Below, one piece after another: positions 36,028 to 44,674 of a stretch of DNA of 62,356 nucleotides. The stretch spans positions 1 through 62,356 of the forward strand of contig JAPLEB010000043.1 of the NCBI GenBank assembly GCA_026391555.1. The letters run 5' to 3'. Each line of letters opens with the position of its first letter. The stretch's first letter is position 1. A program made the translations under genes and the position numbers. The notes below the pieces were generated by a model, which saw only the letters and a program-made list of their open reading frames with translations, was not told where the DNA came from and did not search any database. The DNA is from Bacteroidia bacterium (GTDB lineage Bacteria; Bacteroidota; Bacteroidia; Bacteroidales; VadinHA17).

Positions 36028-37821
36028 ATGGCTACCGAAGGAAAATTTAAATCAATTCTTTCATTGCTCCCTGATAATCCGGGAGTTTACCAGTTTATTG
36101 ATTCTGCCGGTACAATACTTTACGTAGGTAAGGCTAAAAACCTGAAGAAAAGGGTTACGTCATACTTCTCAAAAAACCAGTCAGGAAAAACTACTGTTCT
36201 TCTGAGAAAAACTCATGACATCCTGCATATTGTTGTAGATAACGAATCAGATGCACTCTTACTTGAGAATAACCTCATTAAAAAGCATCAACCCAGGTAT
36301 AATATACTTTTAAAAGATGACAAAACATTTCCCTGGATCTGTATAAAAAATGAGCCTTTCCCTAAAGTTTTCAGTACGAGAAACACCCCCAGGGACGGAT
36401 CTCTGTATTTTGGCCCATATACTTCCGGTTTAATGGTTAAAACATTGCTTGTTCTTATAAGGCAGTTATACAAGTTAAGAACTTGCACACTTAGCCTGAC
36501 AGAATCAAATATTAAAGCAGGTAAGTTTAAAGTTTGTCTCGAATATCATATCGGTAATTGCAAGGCTCCCTGCATAGGGTTGCAGGCAGAAAAAGATTAC
36601 AGCGAAAACATACAGCAGATAAAAGATATTCTTAAAGGAAATATTTCAACAGTTATTGAGCACCTGAAAAAGCTGATGGTAAAATGTTCAGATGAGCTTC
36701 ATTTTGAGAAGGCTCAGATAATCAAAGATAAGATTGAGATTCTTTCCGGGTTCAGAAGTCGCTCTGCAATAGTAAGCAACACAATAAAGAATGTTGATGT
36801 TTTCGCCTTTACCCGGGAATTGGATAATGCTTATGTTAATTATTTAAAAGTAGTTCAAGGAGCAGTAATACAGGCATTTACAATAGAACTAAAAATACGG
36901 GTTGATGAAGAAAAAGAGTCTATTCTTGGCTTTGCGATTACGGAAATAAGGCAAAGACTATTAAGCGATTCTCCGGAAATAATATTGCCATTTAAGCCTG
37001 ATATTCAAATAGATAAGATTAAATATACTGTTCCACGTGCAGGTGAAAAACAGAAACTTCTTGAACTCGCTGAGCGTAATGCAATATACTATAAATTGGA
37101 GCAGAAGAAAAAACGTATGGAGCATGCCCCTCGGGCCCGCACAGGAAAAAACCTTGAGAAACTGAAAAACGATCTTCATATGCCAAACCTTCCGGTTCAT
37201 ATAGAGTGCTTCGATAATTCAAATATTATGGGAACTAACCCTGTTGCAGCTTGTGTTGTATTCCGGAACGCGAGGCCAAGTAAAAACGAATATCGCCATT
37301 TTAATATTAAAACAGTAAGCGGGCCTGACGACTTCTCTTCTATGGAAGAAATAATATTCAGACGGTATAAAAGAATGGTTGAAGAAAACCAGAGTCTGCC
37401 GCAACTTGTTATAATAGACGGGGGGAAGGGGCAGCTCTCGTCATCAATGAAAAGTATCGATAAACTCGGTTTGAGAGAAACGCTGACAGTTATAGGAATT
37501 GCCAAGAAATTGGAAGAGATATATTTCCCGGGCGATAGTGTTCCAATATATCTTGACAAAAATTCGATAAGCCTTAAAATAATTCAGCAGTTAAGAAATG
37601 AAGCTCACCGTTTCGGAATAAATTTTCATCGCGACAAGCGCTCTTCTGAAATGATAAAATCAGATCTTGATCAGATAAAAGGAATCGGCCCCAGGACAAA
37701 AGAGCTATTGCTAAAATATTTTGGGTCGGTAGATAAAATAAGAATTGCTACCCCCACAGAGCTTGAAAAAGTTGTTGGCCATTCAAAAACATCCATTTTA
37801 TCAGAATATTTTAGAAATTAG
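36028..37821 (+). CDS. uvrC: Excinuclease ABC subunit C
   Basis: 597 residues. N-terminal GIY-YIG nuclease (GVYQFIDSAGTILYVGKAKNL), UVR domain (about 200-240), central RNase H-like nuclease (HIECFDNSNIMGTNPV, IDGGKGQL) and C-terminal helix-hairpin-helix (IKGIGPRTKELLLKYFG). It makes both incisions in nucleotide-excision repair. A half-palindrome TGTTCCACGTG occurs inside it at 37029 and a full parS-like site follows the stop. Confidence 0.97.
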   Translation: MATEGKFKSILSLLPDNPGVYQFIDSAGTILYVGKAKNLKKRVTSYFSKNQSGKTTVLLRKTHDILHIVVDNESDALLLENNLIKKHQPRYNILLKDDKTFPWICIKNEPFPKVFSTRNTPRDGSLYFGPYTSGLMVKTLLVLIRQLYKLRTCTLSLTESNIKAGKFKVCLEYHIGNCKAPCIGLQAEKDYSENIQQIKDILKGNISTVIEHLKKLMVKCSDELHFEKAQIIKDKIEILSGFRSRSAIVSNTIKNVDVFAFTRELDNAYVNYLKVVQGAVIQAFTIELKIRVDEEKESILGFAITEIRQRLLSDSPEIILPFKPDIQIDKIKYTVPRAGEKQKLLELAERNAIYYKLEQKKKRMEHAPRARTGKNLEKLKNDLHMPNLPVHIECFDNSNIMGTNPVAACVVFRNARPSKNEYRHFNIKTVSGPDDFSSMEEIIFRRYKRMVEENQSLPQLVIIDGGKGQLSSSMKSIDKLGLRETLTVIGIAKKLEEIYFPGDSVPIYLDKNSISLKIIQQLRNEAHRFGINFHRDKRSSEMIKSDLDQIKGIGPRTKELLLKYFGSVDKIRIATPTELEKVVGHSKTSILSEYFRN

Positions 37822-37826
37822 CTCTG

Positions 37827-37842
37827 GTTTCCACGTGGAACA
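37827..37842. promoter_or_regulatory. parS: Second parS-like site downstream of uvrC
   Basis: GTTTCCACGTGGAACA, 14 of 16 positions identical to the perfect site at 34344; only the first two positions of the left arm differ. It starts 6 nt after the uvrC stop. Two parS sites about 3.5 kb apart support a ParB loading region. Confidence 0.7.
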
Positions 37843-37940
37843 TTAATTAAAAATATATGTGTTAAATAGCTTGTATTATGTGAAATAAGTGTCTTTACCT
37901 GATCTGTTAAGTCACTGAGAATTGAATATTTTCATTTATA

Positions 37941-38576
37941 CTACCGGATGGGTTTGATTTTTGCAGTCTGAAAGGAACAATTTAGAGCGCTTTCAATCTC
38001 TTTGGAAAGCGCCTGTGAATCAAACAAAACAAGACCCTTCATGCCAGCAACTTCTGCTGCCTTAACATTTATTTCAAGATCATCGATAAAGAGGCACTCC
38101 TCCGCGACCAGGGAATATTTTTCAAGGAGAATTTCATAGATCCGGCTATCAGGTTTTGATAATTTGACTTCAGCCGAAATTATTCCTCCATCGAAATGTT
38201 TAAAAAAAAAGTACCCTGTTTTTATCTCTTCAAAAATATCTATCGGGAAGTTAGACAGGAAATATAGTCTTAAACCCTGTTTTTTTAATTCTGGCAGAAG
38301 CTTTACATTCTGATCAAGGGGAAACATCATTTCGGTTCGTAAATTGAAAATATGGGCTATTTCTTCCATTTTTAGAGATGATTTTAAGGCAATGGCATTT
38401 ATAGCTTCAATAGTAGTGATATCTCCGTTATCGAGCATACGCCATTCCTCGCTGGCGAAAATGTCAGAAAGAATTGTGGCTTTGATGTTTTCAGGGTAGT
38501 TCTTCTTTTCAAGGAATTCGGAAGGTTTGAAACTGAGCAGTACATTTCCAAGGTCAAAAACTATGTTCTTTATCAT
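37941..38576 (-). CDS. HAD-family phosphatase
   Basis: 211 residues. HAD motif I is FDLGNVLL (Asp8), motif II SNFPIDI, motif IV FIDDLEIN; the alpha-helical cap is inserted after motif I. This is the YihX/epoxide-hydrolase-like branch acting on small phosphorylated compounds. It is one nucleotide downstream of the phosphofructokinase in the same leftward unit. Substrate unknown. Confidence 0.88.
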   Translation of the reverse strand: MIKNIVFDLGNVLLSFKPSEFLEKKNYPENIKATILSDIFASEEWRMLDNGDITTIEAINAIALKSSLKMEEIAHIFNLRTEMMFPLDQNVKLLPELKKQGLRLYFLSNFPIDIFEEIKTGYFFFKHFDGGIISAEVKLSKPDSRIYEILLEKYSLVAEECLFIDDLEINVKAAEVAGMKGLVLFDSQALSKEIESALNCSFQTAKIKPIR

Positions 38577-38577
38577 A

Positions 38578-39903
38578 TCAGGGGTTCTTCATGCTTATTG
38601 GCTGGCCGGTTGCCTCAAGCACATTCCACCATAATTCGCCTTCAACATCAATTTTTTTGCGTTTTGCAACTACCATTGGAATTGGCATCAGGGTGAACTG
38701 GTTATTCCAGAATCCGACTACAAAATCAGTTTTTCCTGACAGTGCGGCATGAACAGCATTCTGGGCAAGAAGGTTGCAGAATTTGCTGTCGTTTGCATTG
38801 GCCGGGGAGCTTCTGATTATGTAACTTGGGTCAATATACTTTATGGAATGAGGGAAGCCTTTCTTTTTAAATTCTTCCGAGATTTTATCTTTCAGGTAAA
38901 CACCAATGTCTTTGTTCTTTACATTACCGGAAGCATCTTTGTCGTTATCTGATGTTTCGAAAAATTCCTGTCCGGCTCCTTCGGCAACAACAATGACAGC
39001 GTGTTGTCTCTCTATAAGGCGTTTTTTAAGAATCCGGAGAAATCCGCGCTGTCCATAAAGATCAAACGTTATTTCAGGAATCAGTACAAAATTGACCTCC
39101 TGAATAGACAACGCGGCACTTGCCGCGATAAATCCGGAATCACGACCCATTAGTTTAACCAGGGCTATCCCGTTAAAAGCTCCGGAGGCTTCGTTATGTG
39201 CATTCCTGATAATATCATTAGCAATAGAGAAGGCTGTTTCAAAACCAAAAGATTTTTGAATCAGGTCAATATCATTATCAATTGTTTTTGGAATTCCCGC
39301 GACGCAAATCTTCAATTTCCGTTTTTCAATTTCTTTATAAATATCATGTGCTCCGCGTAAGGTACCGTCACCTCCTATGCAAAAAAGCACATTGATGTTC
39401 ATAATTTCAAGAGTATCAACCATTTTCTCAACATCCTGGTTGCCCCTGGAAGATCCCAGGAATGTTCCGCCGATAAGGTGAATATTACTGACCATCGATG
39501 CAGTAAGCTCAACAACAGGATGGTTATACTTCGGGATTAATCCTTCATACCCGTATTTTATCCCCAGGACACGACCGATACCATACCTATAGTAAAGCTC
39601 GTTAACAATACTCCGGATAACATTATTTAACCCGGGGCATAATCCTCCACAGGTAACAATTCCAACTTTCGTTTTTGCAGGTTCAAAAAAGATATTTTCT
39701 CTTGGGCCGGCTTTTTCAAAAGAAACAGGCATCTCCCCGGTTTCTCTGCAGATGTTAAAATTTTCAAGAGAAACATCATAAAGAATTCTTTCGCTGTCAT
39801 CGACAAAATTATAGACCGGGCTATCTGTCCGTTTAGTATGTTTAAGAGGGGATACCACTCCTGCTTTTCCCAGGGAGGTGACAAGAAAATCCTCGTATTT
39901 CAT
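38578..39903 (-). CDS. pfkA: ATP-dependent 6-phosphofructokinase (long, plant-like type)
   Basis: 441 residues, longer than E. coli PfkA (320), matching the plant/trypanosome-like group often mislabelled as PPi-dependent. GGDG (177-180) is the ATP-type signature (the PPi form has GGDD); PKTIDNDI (205-212) holds the catalytic Asp. It phosphorylates fructose-6-phosphate in glycolysis. It forms a unit with the HAD phosphatase, whose start follows 1 nt later. Confidence 0.92.
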   Translation of the reverse strand: MKYEDFLVTSLGKAGVVSPLKHTKRTDSPVYNFVDDSERILYDVSLENFNICRETGEMPVSFEKAGPRENIFFEPAKTKVGIVTCGGLCPGLNNVIRSIVNELYYRYGIGRVLGIKYGYEGLIPKYNHPVVELTASMVSNIHLIGGTFLGSSRGNQDVEKMVDTLEIMNINVLFCIGGDGTLRGAHDIYKEIEKRKLKICVAGIPKTIDNDIDLIQKSFGFETAFSIANDIIRNAHNEASGAFNGIALVKLMGRDSGFIAASAALSIQEVNFVLIPEITFDLYGQRGFLRILKKRLIERQHAVIVVAEGAGQEFFETSDNDKDASGNVKNKDIGVYLKDKISEEFKKKGFPHSIKYIDPSYIIRSSPANANDSKFCNLLAQNAVHAALSGKTDFVVGFWNNQFTLMPIPMVVAKRKKIDVEGELWWNVLEATGQPISMKNP

Positions 39904-40060
39904 CTTCTCATGATTAGTATTATAATTAATATAGTTACGGTGAAAACAGCATTTTTTTCACATGATTGAGTCTGCTCCGAAATGCATTTTTTTGACTTTT
40001 CAGAATGGACTCATGATTCAAATTTATATAATTTTTTGATTTATTGTCAAATATGCAGAA

Positions 40061-40252
40061 TCAGATTATCTGCTTGATTCTCCCAACCTGACCATTTTCC
40101 AGCATAACCTTAATTCCATGGGGGTGATTCGGAGAGGAAGTCAGAACTTCTTTAACTCTTCCTCCTGTTAACCTGCCTGTGCGTTTATCTTCAGTTAATT
40201 CTACCATAACAGCAATACCTGGCGTAACATCAGCTCTACGGGTTCCTTCCAT
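40061..40252 (-). CDS. YwbE-family small protein
   Basis: About 63 residues from the ATG at 40252 (EGTRRADVTPGIAV...). The longer ORF begins with a TTG at 40285 upstream of the usual family start, so I shortened it. The core RTGRLTGGRVKEVLTSSPNHPHGIKVMLENGQVGRI is the YwbE/DUF2196 pattern. Function unknown; it stands alone between the phosphofructokinase and the SMP-30 gene. Confidence 0.88.
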   Translation of the reverse strand: MEGTRRADVTPGIAVMVELTEDKRTGRLTGGRVKEVLTSSPNHPHGIKVMLENGQVGRIKQII

Positions 40253-40381
40253 GGTTATTATATTTTTGATTAAATCAGAGTGCAATGATAAAAAAATTTA
40301 CATAAGCCACCACAGGAAATGACTTATTGTTATTAATAATTGTTAATAAATAAAATAGTGTTATGAGAGAATAAGTTTTTC

Positions 40382-41302
40382 CTATCCTTTTGTTCCTTTT
40401 ACCTTCATTCTTATCCTGTAAAGCCCTTTGCTGGAAGTGATAAACAGACTCTTCATATCAGGACCGCCAAAACAGACATTTGCTGTCCAGCTCTCAGGAA
40501 CTGCAATATTCCCGATTTGTTTACCATTCTTATCGAAGATTGTTACCCCCTTACCGGTAAGGTAGATGTTTCCTTTAACGTCAATTGTCATTCCATCGGA
40601 ACCCATTTCGCAGAAGAGATTTTTGTTGCTCAGACTGCCATCCCTGTTGATTGTATATGACCAGGTCTTTTTTCCTCCTATGTCTGCCACAAAAAGAGTT
40701 TTTCCATCCGGAGTTCCAACTATACCATTCGGCTGTACAAGATCATTCGTTACTCTTATCAATGTTTTATGGTCAGGACTGAGGTAATAAACTGCCTGGC
40801 ACTCTTGTGGCATAGAGGTGTGGCTCCACCAAGATCTCTTATAAAAAGGGTCTGTAAAATATATCCCTCCATTGGGGGTAAACCAAAGATCGTTAGGGCC
40901 ATTGAGCCGTTTATCCTGGTATTCTGAAAGTATAATTTTAACACTTTTGTCAGGAGCAATACACCAGAGTTCATTATTTTCATCGGCACACGCCCACAGA
41001 TTGCCCTTATTATCAAAGGAAAGACCGTTTGAGCGGCCGCAAGGCTGCATATAGGTGGAAAGCTCCCCGGAAATACTCCAGACCATTATCCTGTTATTGG
41101 GCTGATCGGTGAAATATACATTGCCTTTTTTATCTGAAGAGGGACCTTCGGTAAACAGGAACCCATCAGCCAGTTTTTCAAGTTGTGCGCCGGGTTGTAT
41201 TATCTCTTTTTTACTCTCTTCCTGGATAAAAGCAAAACCAATGCATACCAATAATAATGCTACAAATAATTTGTAATTTGTAATTTGTAATTTGTAATTC
41301 AT
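40382..41302 (-). CDS. SMP-30/gluconolactonase-family secreted beta-propeller
   Basis: 306 residues. The N-terminus NYKLQITNYKLFVALLL is encoded by a 7-nt tandem repeat; an export signal (about 11-25) then a six-bladed propeller follow. Signature segments: EGPSSDKKGNVYFTD, RLNGPNDLWFTPNGGIYFTDPFY, DLVQPNGIVGTPDGKTLFVAD, SDGMTIDVKGNIYLTG. The calcium-binding residues of lactonases are plausible here. It may hydrolyse sugar lactones. Change in the repeat number would alter the start region. Confidence 0.83.
   Translation of the reverse strand: MNYKLQITNYKLFVALLLVCIGFAFIQEESKKEIIQPGAQLEKLADGFLFTEGPSSDKKGNVYFTDQPNNRIMVWSISGELSTYMQPCGRSNGLSFDNKGNLWACADENNELWCIAPDKSVKIILSEYQDKRLNGPNDLWFTPNGGIYFTDPFYKRSWWSHTSMPQECQAVYYLSPDHKTLIRVTNDLVQPNGIVGTPDGKTLFVADIGGKKTWSYTINRDGSLSNKNLFCEMGSDGMTIDVKGNIYLTGKGVTIFDKNGKQIGNIAVPESWTANVCFGGPDMKSLFITSSKGLYRIRMKVKGTKG
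41267..41299. repeat. 7-nt tandem array (TAATTTG), 4.7 units, inside a gene start
   Basis: Four perfect TAATTTG units (41267-41294) plus TAATT. The array covers the first codons of the SMP-30 gene on the reverse strand. A unit gain or loss would shift the frame, since 7 is not a multiple of 3, so expression could be phase-variable or a spare start could be used. Confidence 0.75.
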
Positions 41303-41327
41303 AAATCAGTATGTTATATGAATAGCA

Positions 41328-42248
41328 CTATTTTTTTGACTTAAGGGCATTTTTAACTCTTCCGATATAGTTGTCAATCTGTTCGGGTTTTTCAAATCCT
41401 ACGATAATCATATCGACGGTTCCCAGCCCGAGAACATATTCCAGTGAAGCATCTATTTTTTCCGGCTCATTTCTGAATTTGCCATTGCCTATAAGTTTCA
41501 TGCCAATTACGCCCTTGCCTGCCTTATGGAGCTTTTCAATTACCTCTATCACCAGAGCAGGATCCTTATTGTCCATTGCTTCTCCGAATGGATTAACACG
41601 AACATGAACAACATCAACCCACTGACTTTCAACACATGCTTCCATTGCCGCCAGAGAGTGAACTGAAACACCATGTGCACGGATTATCTTTTTGGCTTTA
41701 AGGGTTTCAAGAATATCCATTTGCTTTTTCTGTTTGTCGGTCCATTGCGCATCAGTCATGCAATGAATTTGCACCAGATCAAGATAGTCGGTGTTGAGTT
41801 CTTTGCGGAACCGGTCTACAACCACATCAGCATCGGGTCGTTCAGGTTCCGGGATACCTCCCTGGCTGACCCATATCTTGGAACTCAGAAGATAACTTTC
41901 TCTTGGGATACCCTTAAGACCAGCTGCAGTAAAAGGATGCGTTCCATAGCTGTCAGCACAATCAAAGAAGTGGATTCCTTTTTCATATGCCTGACGAATA
42001 AGCGATTCGGCAACCCCGGCCCTGGTAATATTTGAGGAACGGTTATACCCGCTGAACCCGGTCCCCATTCCGAGAAGGGTTGATTTTAATCCCGACTTAC
42101 CAAGTCTGACAACCTGGAGAGGATTTGTAGACAAACCAGATGAATTGCCTGTAAGACCAAATGCAGTTTTTCCAAGTATAACAGCTCCTGCACCAACTGT
42201 AATGGTTTTCATAACGAATTGTCTGCGGGTCAGTTTTCTTTTTCCCAT
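41328..42248 (-). CDS. Tat-exported aldo/keto reductase
   Basis: 306 residues with a twin-arginine signal KLTRRQFVMKTIT (Arg8-Arg9) followed by a hydrophobic segment with AGAVILG, so it should be exported folded with its NADPH. AKR catalytic residues are visible: Asp and Tyr in FFDCADSYGTHP, Lys in LLSSKIWV, His in LVQIHCMTD. It follows the thioesterase and precedes the SMP-30 gene in a leftward run. The physiological substrate is unknown. Confidence 0.9.
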   Translation of the reverse strand: MGKRKLTRRQFVMKTITVGAGAVILGKTAFGLTGNSSGLSTNPLQVVRLGKSGLKSTLLGMGTGFSGYNRSSNITRAGVAESLIRQAYEKGIHFFDCADSYGTHPFTAAGLKGIPRESYLLSSKIWVSQGGIPEPERPDADVVVDRFRKELNTDYLDLVQIHCMTDAQWTDKQKKQMDILETLKAKKIIRAHGVSVHSLAAMEACVESQWVDVVHVRVNPFGEAMDNKDPALVIEVIEKLHKAGKGVIGMKLIGNGKFRNEPEKIDASLEYVLGLGTVDMIIVGFEKPEQIDNYIGRVKNALKSKK

Positions 42249-42289
42249 AAGTTTAAAATGTATGATGTAACTTTCTTTTCACGTTTGTC

Positions 42290-42697
42290 TTATCCCAATC
42301 CAAGCTGTTCAACCAGCTTCCCCGGAGGTATCGGTCGCCCTTTTTTTGTTGCCACTCCGGTTACTTTTGCATGGGCAACATGCTTATTATCAAGCAGCCT
42401 GTAAATATCCTGAATGAAAACCAGCCTGGCATTTCCTTCTCTTTGGATGTTCAGTCTGACTATGAATTTGTCACGGCTTTTAAGAGGATATTTATAATCA
42501 ATTTCAACTTTAGTAACAATAAGATCTATCCCCTCCTCGTGAAGTTGAACAAAACTGATTCCTTTTGAAATCAGAAACTCATGCCTGGCATGTTCAATAT
42601 AGTGTTGATAATTAGCATTATTGACAACACCCTGGAGATCACATTCGTAATCTCTGACGGTGAATTCAAGACTGTATTGGTAATTTGTTCCTGTCAT
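42290..42697 (-). CDS. Acyl-CoA thioesterase, 4-hydroxybenzoyl-CoA type hotdog (YbgC-like)
   Basis: 135 residues. Hotdog landmarks DLQGVVNNANYQHYIEHARHEFL match the YbgC/FadM family, with the Asp/His active-site region near residue 20-35. It may cleave short or medium acyl-CoA esters. It shares the leftward run with the aldo/keto reductase (41 nt) and follows the CoA-binding protein gene by 36 nt. Confidence 0.9.
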   Translation of the reverse strand: MTGTNYQYSLEFTVRDYECDLQGVVNNANYQHYIEHARHEFLISKGISFVQLHEEGIDLIVTKVEIDYKYPLKSRDKFIVRLNIQREGNARLVFIQDIYRLLDNKHVAHAKVTGVATKKGRPIPPGKLVEQLGLG

Positions 42698-42733
42698 TTA
42701 TAATCAAATAACAAATATTGAATTTAATCTGAG

Positions 42734-43183
42734 TTATTTTGGGAAACGACCAAAGATTTTTTTTAAACTACCATGGAATTTGTGAATACCGTGAGGCTTG
42801 TAATGCATCAGGATACACTCTCCGGTAATATAATTGATATCTGAGCCTTTGAGTTCTTCAAGAGCCTCTTTACTATTGGCCATCTGCTGTATCCAAATCT
42901 TTTTAATTCCTTTTTCCCGTGCTGCCTTAACAACTCCTGGCGTCTGGTCTTTCTTTGTCATAATAAAAACTCCTTTAACCTCCGAAGGTAGTGAGTTAAC
43001 ATCTGGATATGCCTGTACCCCAAGTATCTCAGTTGCATAAGGATTAACAGGAATAATATTCATTCCCTTTTCTTTTAACTCTTTGAAAGCGGAATAACCG
43101 AATTTTTTGGGATTACGTGAGACCCCCACTAATGCAATTGGCTGGGAATCAAGAAATTCATTAATTTGTTTTAAAGTTGCCAT
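42734..43183 (-). CDS. CoA-binding domain protein (YccU-like)
   Basis: 149 residues from the ATG at 43183; the longer ORF starts with a GTG at 43189. A Rossmann-like CoA-binding fold is visible: IALVGVSRNPKKFGYSAFKELKEKGMNIIPVNPY and VFIMTKKDQTPGVVKAAREKGIKKIWIQQM. Function of stand-alone forms is unclear; some act as CoA-dependent acyl carriers or regulators. Its promoter carries the same 26-nt element found before mntH. Confidence 0.87.
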   Translation of the reverse strand: MATLKQINEFLDSQPIALVGVSRNPKKFGYSAFKELKEKGMNIIPVNPYATEILGVQAYPDVNSLPSEVKGVFIMTKKDQTPGVVKAAREKGIKKIWIQQMANSKEALEELKGSDINYITGECILMHYKPHGIHKFHGSLKKIFGRFPK

Positions 43184-43212
43184 AGTCACTTCTTTGTGAT
43201 AAAATTAATAAT

Positions 43213-43254
43213 CAAAAATAGTAATTTGAATTCTAATCTGTTAAAGTAGAATTA
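43213..43254 (-). promoter_or_regulatory. Promoter of the CoA-binding gene with the 26-nt repeated element
   Basis: On the reverse strand the 26-nt element (43229-43254) is followed after 8 nt by a -7 box TATTTTTG (43213-43220), about 30 nt before ATG 43183. The element is identical to the one at 5260-5285, with arms AATTCTA and TAGAATT and the same core, and in the same relative orientation to the -7 box. On the forward strand the MFS gene start is 94 nt away, so it could also affect that gene. Confidence 0.65.
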
Positions 43255-43347
43255 AGTAAGTATAAAGACTTAAAAATACATTAAAAAAGCCAACTGACAT
43301 TTATTTTTATTTACTTGGTGTTAGGGTTTAACTAATAATAAATCATT

Positions 43348-44631
43348 ATGAAAAAGCCGGAAGACCGTAGCGGGTATCTGTTTTCAAAGGGATACTCTAA
43401 TTATGTTTTTATGTTATTGTTCTTGTTGTATATGTTTGACTATATCGACAGAATGGTAATTACGTCGATGTTTTCTTTTATTGAGAAAGACTGGAACATC
43501 ACTCATACGCAAAGCGGAATGCTCGTTTCGGCTGTTTACTGGGCAATAGTACTGCTTACATTTCCAATATCGATACTTGTTGACAGGTGGAGCCGGACTA
43601 AAACGATCGGGATCATGGCAATTATGTGGAGTCTGGCCACAGCTGTGTGTGCGCTGACAGGTAATTATGTCCAGTTGTTTATAACCAGAATGCTTATTGG
43701 AATGGGAGAGGCGGGATATGCTCCGGGCGGAAGTGCAATGATATCAGGGTTATACCCGATCGACAAACGATCAAAAATGATGGGCATCTGGAATGCAGCA
43801 ATTCCGGTTGGAACTGCAATAGGTCATGTTCTGGGGGGGGTTATTGCTGTACATCTGGGGTGGAAACATGCGTTCGGAATTGTGGCTATACCAGGACTTA
43901 TAATTGCCATCCTGTTCCTGTTTGTAAAAGACTATAAAACAGTTGATCTGTCATTCATTGACAAGAGCCGGCAAAAAATCAAAATGGAAAAGAAAGATAT
44001 GGTGAAGGAGTTTATAACAAGACCATCAGTTCTTTTCACTTATTTTGGGATGGCAGCAGTAGTTTTTGTTACCACGGCTCTCATAACATGGTTGTCAACA
44101 TATTTTTCAGATATACGTGGTATCCCAATGGATAAAGCCGGAGGGATGGCAAGTGCAGTAATGGTTTTAGCAGTGATGGGTGCACCATTGGGCGGATATC
44201 TGACTGATACCTGGCGTAAAAAGCGAGCAGAGGCAAGATTGTTATTCCCGGCGATTTCAACCTTATGTACGGCAGTTGTTCTTTTTATAGCGCTTAGGCT
44301 CAGTGGTACTGCCCAATATATTGTTTTGCTGTTAATGGGAATTCTTATTACGTGCTTTATTGCCGGGGCTGCATCTGTAACACAGGATGTTATTCATCCC
44401 GGTTTAAGAGCAACATCTTATGCTATTGCTGTAGTTGTGCAAAACCTGCTCGGGTCCTCGATGGCTCCAATGGTCCTGGGTAAAATATACGATTTGTCAG
44501 ATATTAAAACAGCGCTTTCGATTCTACCCTATATACTTGTTGTTGGGGCAACCCTGTTTTATATGGGATCCAGATATTATATCAGAGACATGGAGAAAGT
44601 TGCCAAAATTAATCTGGAAGCAGCGGCATAA
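43348..44631 (+). CDS. MFS transporter (anion/organic acid-type)
   Basis: 427 residues with twelve predicted membrane segments and the MFS loop 2-3 motif DRWSRTKT. The start YMFDYIDRMVITSMFSFIEKDW fits the anion:cation symporter/spinster-like branch. Substrate unknown. It is divergent from the CoA-binding gene and convergent with the polyprenyl synthase (43 nt). Confidence 0.9.
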   Translation: MKKPEDRSGYLFSKGYSNYVFMLLFLLYMFDYIDRMVITSMFSFIEKDWNITHTQSGMLVSAVYWAIVLLTFPISILVDRWSRTKTIGIMAIMWSLATAVCALTGNYVQLFITRMLIGMGEAGYAPGGSAMISGLYPIDKRSKMMGIWNAAIPVGTAIGHVLGGVIAVHLGWKHAFGIVAIPGLIIAILFLFVKDYKTVDLSFIDKSRQKIKMEKKDMVKEFITRPSVLFTYFGMAAVVFVTTALITWLSTYFSDIRGIPMDKAGGMASAVMVLAVMGAPLGGYLTDTWRKKRAEARLLFPAISTLCTAVVLFIALRLSGTAQYIVLLLMGILITCFIAGAASVTQDVIHPGLRATSYAIAVVVQNLLGSSMAPMVLGKIYDLSDIKTALSILPYILVVGATLFYMGSRYYIRDMEKVAKINLEAAA

Positions 44632-44674
44632 GATTAATATAAAATTGATCTTTTCAGGTACCGCGAAGAAGTGA

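Noticed and set aside
37029-37044. Third parS-like site inside uvrC (TGTTCCACGTG...)
   Set aside because: Only the left arm matches (12 of 16 positions) and it encodes conserved uvrC residues, so chance is likely.
40198-40216. Possible further copy of the 26-nt element (AATTCTACCATAACAG)
   Set aside because: Lies inside the ywbE coding region, lacks the right arm TAGAATT and is not next to a -7 box.
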